Source: Nitrosospira sp. (lineage in GTDB: Bacteria > Pseudomonadota > Gammaproteobacteria > Burkholderiales > Nitrosomonadaceae). Taken from it: a DNA stretch of 5,629 bases. A model generated the notes under the pieces. That model was given only the letters and a program-made list of their open reading frames with translations, searched no databases and was not told where the DNA came from. The stretch is from NCBI GenBank assembly GCA_030453055.1, contig JAKDLC010000158.1, positions 1-5,629 of the forward strand. Reading direction: 5' to 3'. Positions within the stretch are counted from its first letter, which is position 1. Each line of letters begins with the position of its first letter. Position numbers and translations under genes: made by a program. Shown here piece by piece: positions 5,254 through 5,629 of this stretch.

Positions 5254-5629
5254 GTTCATAACTCGCATAGGCTCCGTTATATCCGATCTTCCGGCTCACC
5301 CGCCCTTTGATGGCGATTTTGCGGCCAGTAGGAACCTGAGTCGTTATGCTTGCATTATAATTTTTTTCTAATTGTGAAGTGCCAATCTCAACGCCCAAGC
5401 GCCCCAAAGCTTCCTTAGCCAAGGTGGGCAGGGGAAGAATAGGTACCACAGTTCCCGTCAGGGTAGAGCGTTTGGCCTTGGCATAGAGGCCATATCCAAT
5501 CCTGACGAGTTTTCCGGCAGTCGCAAGCTGGCGCAGGATGCGGCCAATTTGGTCGTATCCGCCTAAATCTTCAAAGTCTTTGCGGACAAAAACAGCGTTA
5601 TTCTTCCTCGCTATTCTTGCAGAAACTTT
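5240..5629 (-). CDS. DUF6088/AbiEi-like antitoxin of a type IV toxin-antitoxin pair, N-terminus beyond the window edge
   Basis: The frame is open from the right edge to TAA 5242-5240, giving 129 residues; the start codon lies outside the window. The visible protein begins with a probable winged-helix DNA-binding region (VFVRKDFEDLGGYDQIGRIL, then LATAGKLVRIGYGLYAKAKR). A C-terminal part with TLAKEALGRLGVE, TQVPTGRKIAIKGRVSRKIGYNG and YERVAR follows, a pattern I recall from DUF6088 proteins paired with AbiEii toxins. An internal GTG at 5449 is not the start, because conserved sequence continues upstream of it. Only about 10-20 residues seem to be missing. Proteins of this group are thought to repress their own operon and neutralise the toxin. 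Here the toxin gene is broken, so this is an orphan antitoxin or an inactive relic. Confidence 0.75.
   Translation of the reverse strand, partial: KVSARIARKNNAVFVRKDFEDLGGYDQIGRILRQLATAGKLVRIGYGLYAKAKRSTLTGTVVPILPLPTLAKEALGRLGVEIGTSQLEKNYNASITTQVPTGRKIAIKGRVSRKIGYNGAYASYERVAR

Noticed and set aside
5024..5629. Second copy of the tRNA-Ser 3' end as an island attachment site
   Set aside because: I looked for the T-arm/acceptor sequence downstream of the tRNA and did not find a copy within the window.

Overview
The window looks like chromosomal DNA of a betaproteobacterium. The protein styles (a PIN-PhoH fusion, a QueD with the CRHLHGH motif, a roughly 410-residue LysC) resemble the ammonia-oxidising Nitrosomonadales (Nitrosospira/Nitrosomonas type). 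That placement comes from recalled family resemblance, not from a search. Most of the window is core housekeeping DNA. The right end, past a tRNA-Ser gene, is accessory.

Layout. Positions 1-1063 (minus) hold a PIN-PhoH ATPase/RNase gene that runs off the left edge. It overlaps the stop of an upstream Bcp/PrxQ peroxiredoxin (1060-1533, minus) in an ATGA arrangement, so the two are probably translationally coupled. Next on the minus strand is queD (1624-2073), for 6-carboxytetrahydropterin synthase of the queuosine pathway. It diverges from a radical SAM gene (2075-2950, plus), and the two start codons are only one base apart. A small XRE-type regulator (3022-3306, minus) converges on the radical SAM gene. 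A 313-bp AT-rich region with several short tandem repeats separates it from lysC (3620-4849, plus), for aspartate kinase. lysC has a strong internal Shine-Dalgarno in front of Met249, which suggests a separately translated regulatory beta subunit. A tRNA-Ser(GCU) gene with its own promoter follows (4931-5023).

Right of the tRNA, on the minus strand, are a DUF6088/AbiEi-like antitoxin gene (open at the right edge) and a truncated AbiEii-like toxin gene overlapping its 3' end. The toxin keeps only about 26 recognisable residues. This looks like the decayed edge of a mobile or defence island next to a tRNA gene. About 150 bp between the tRNA and the toxin stump have no recognisable origin.

How the genes relate. 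bcp-phoH is a likely stress/RNA-handling operon. queD and the radical SAM gene may share a deazapurine or tRNA-related role, but this rests only on adjacency. lysC is the entry step of the lysine/threonine/methionine/diaminopimelate pathway. I found no convincing intact new system. The observations most worth a second look are the internal lysC start, the leaderless divergent queD start, the tandem operator-like repeats before the XRE gene, and the toxin-less antitoxin.
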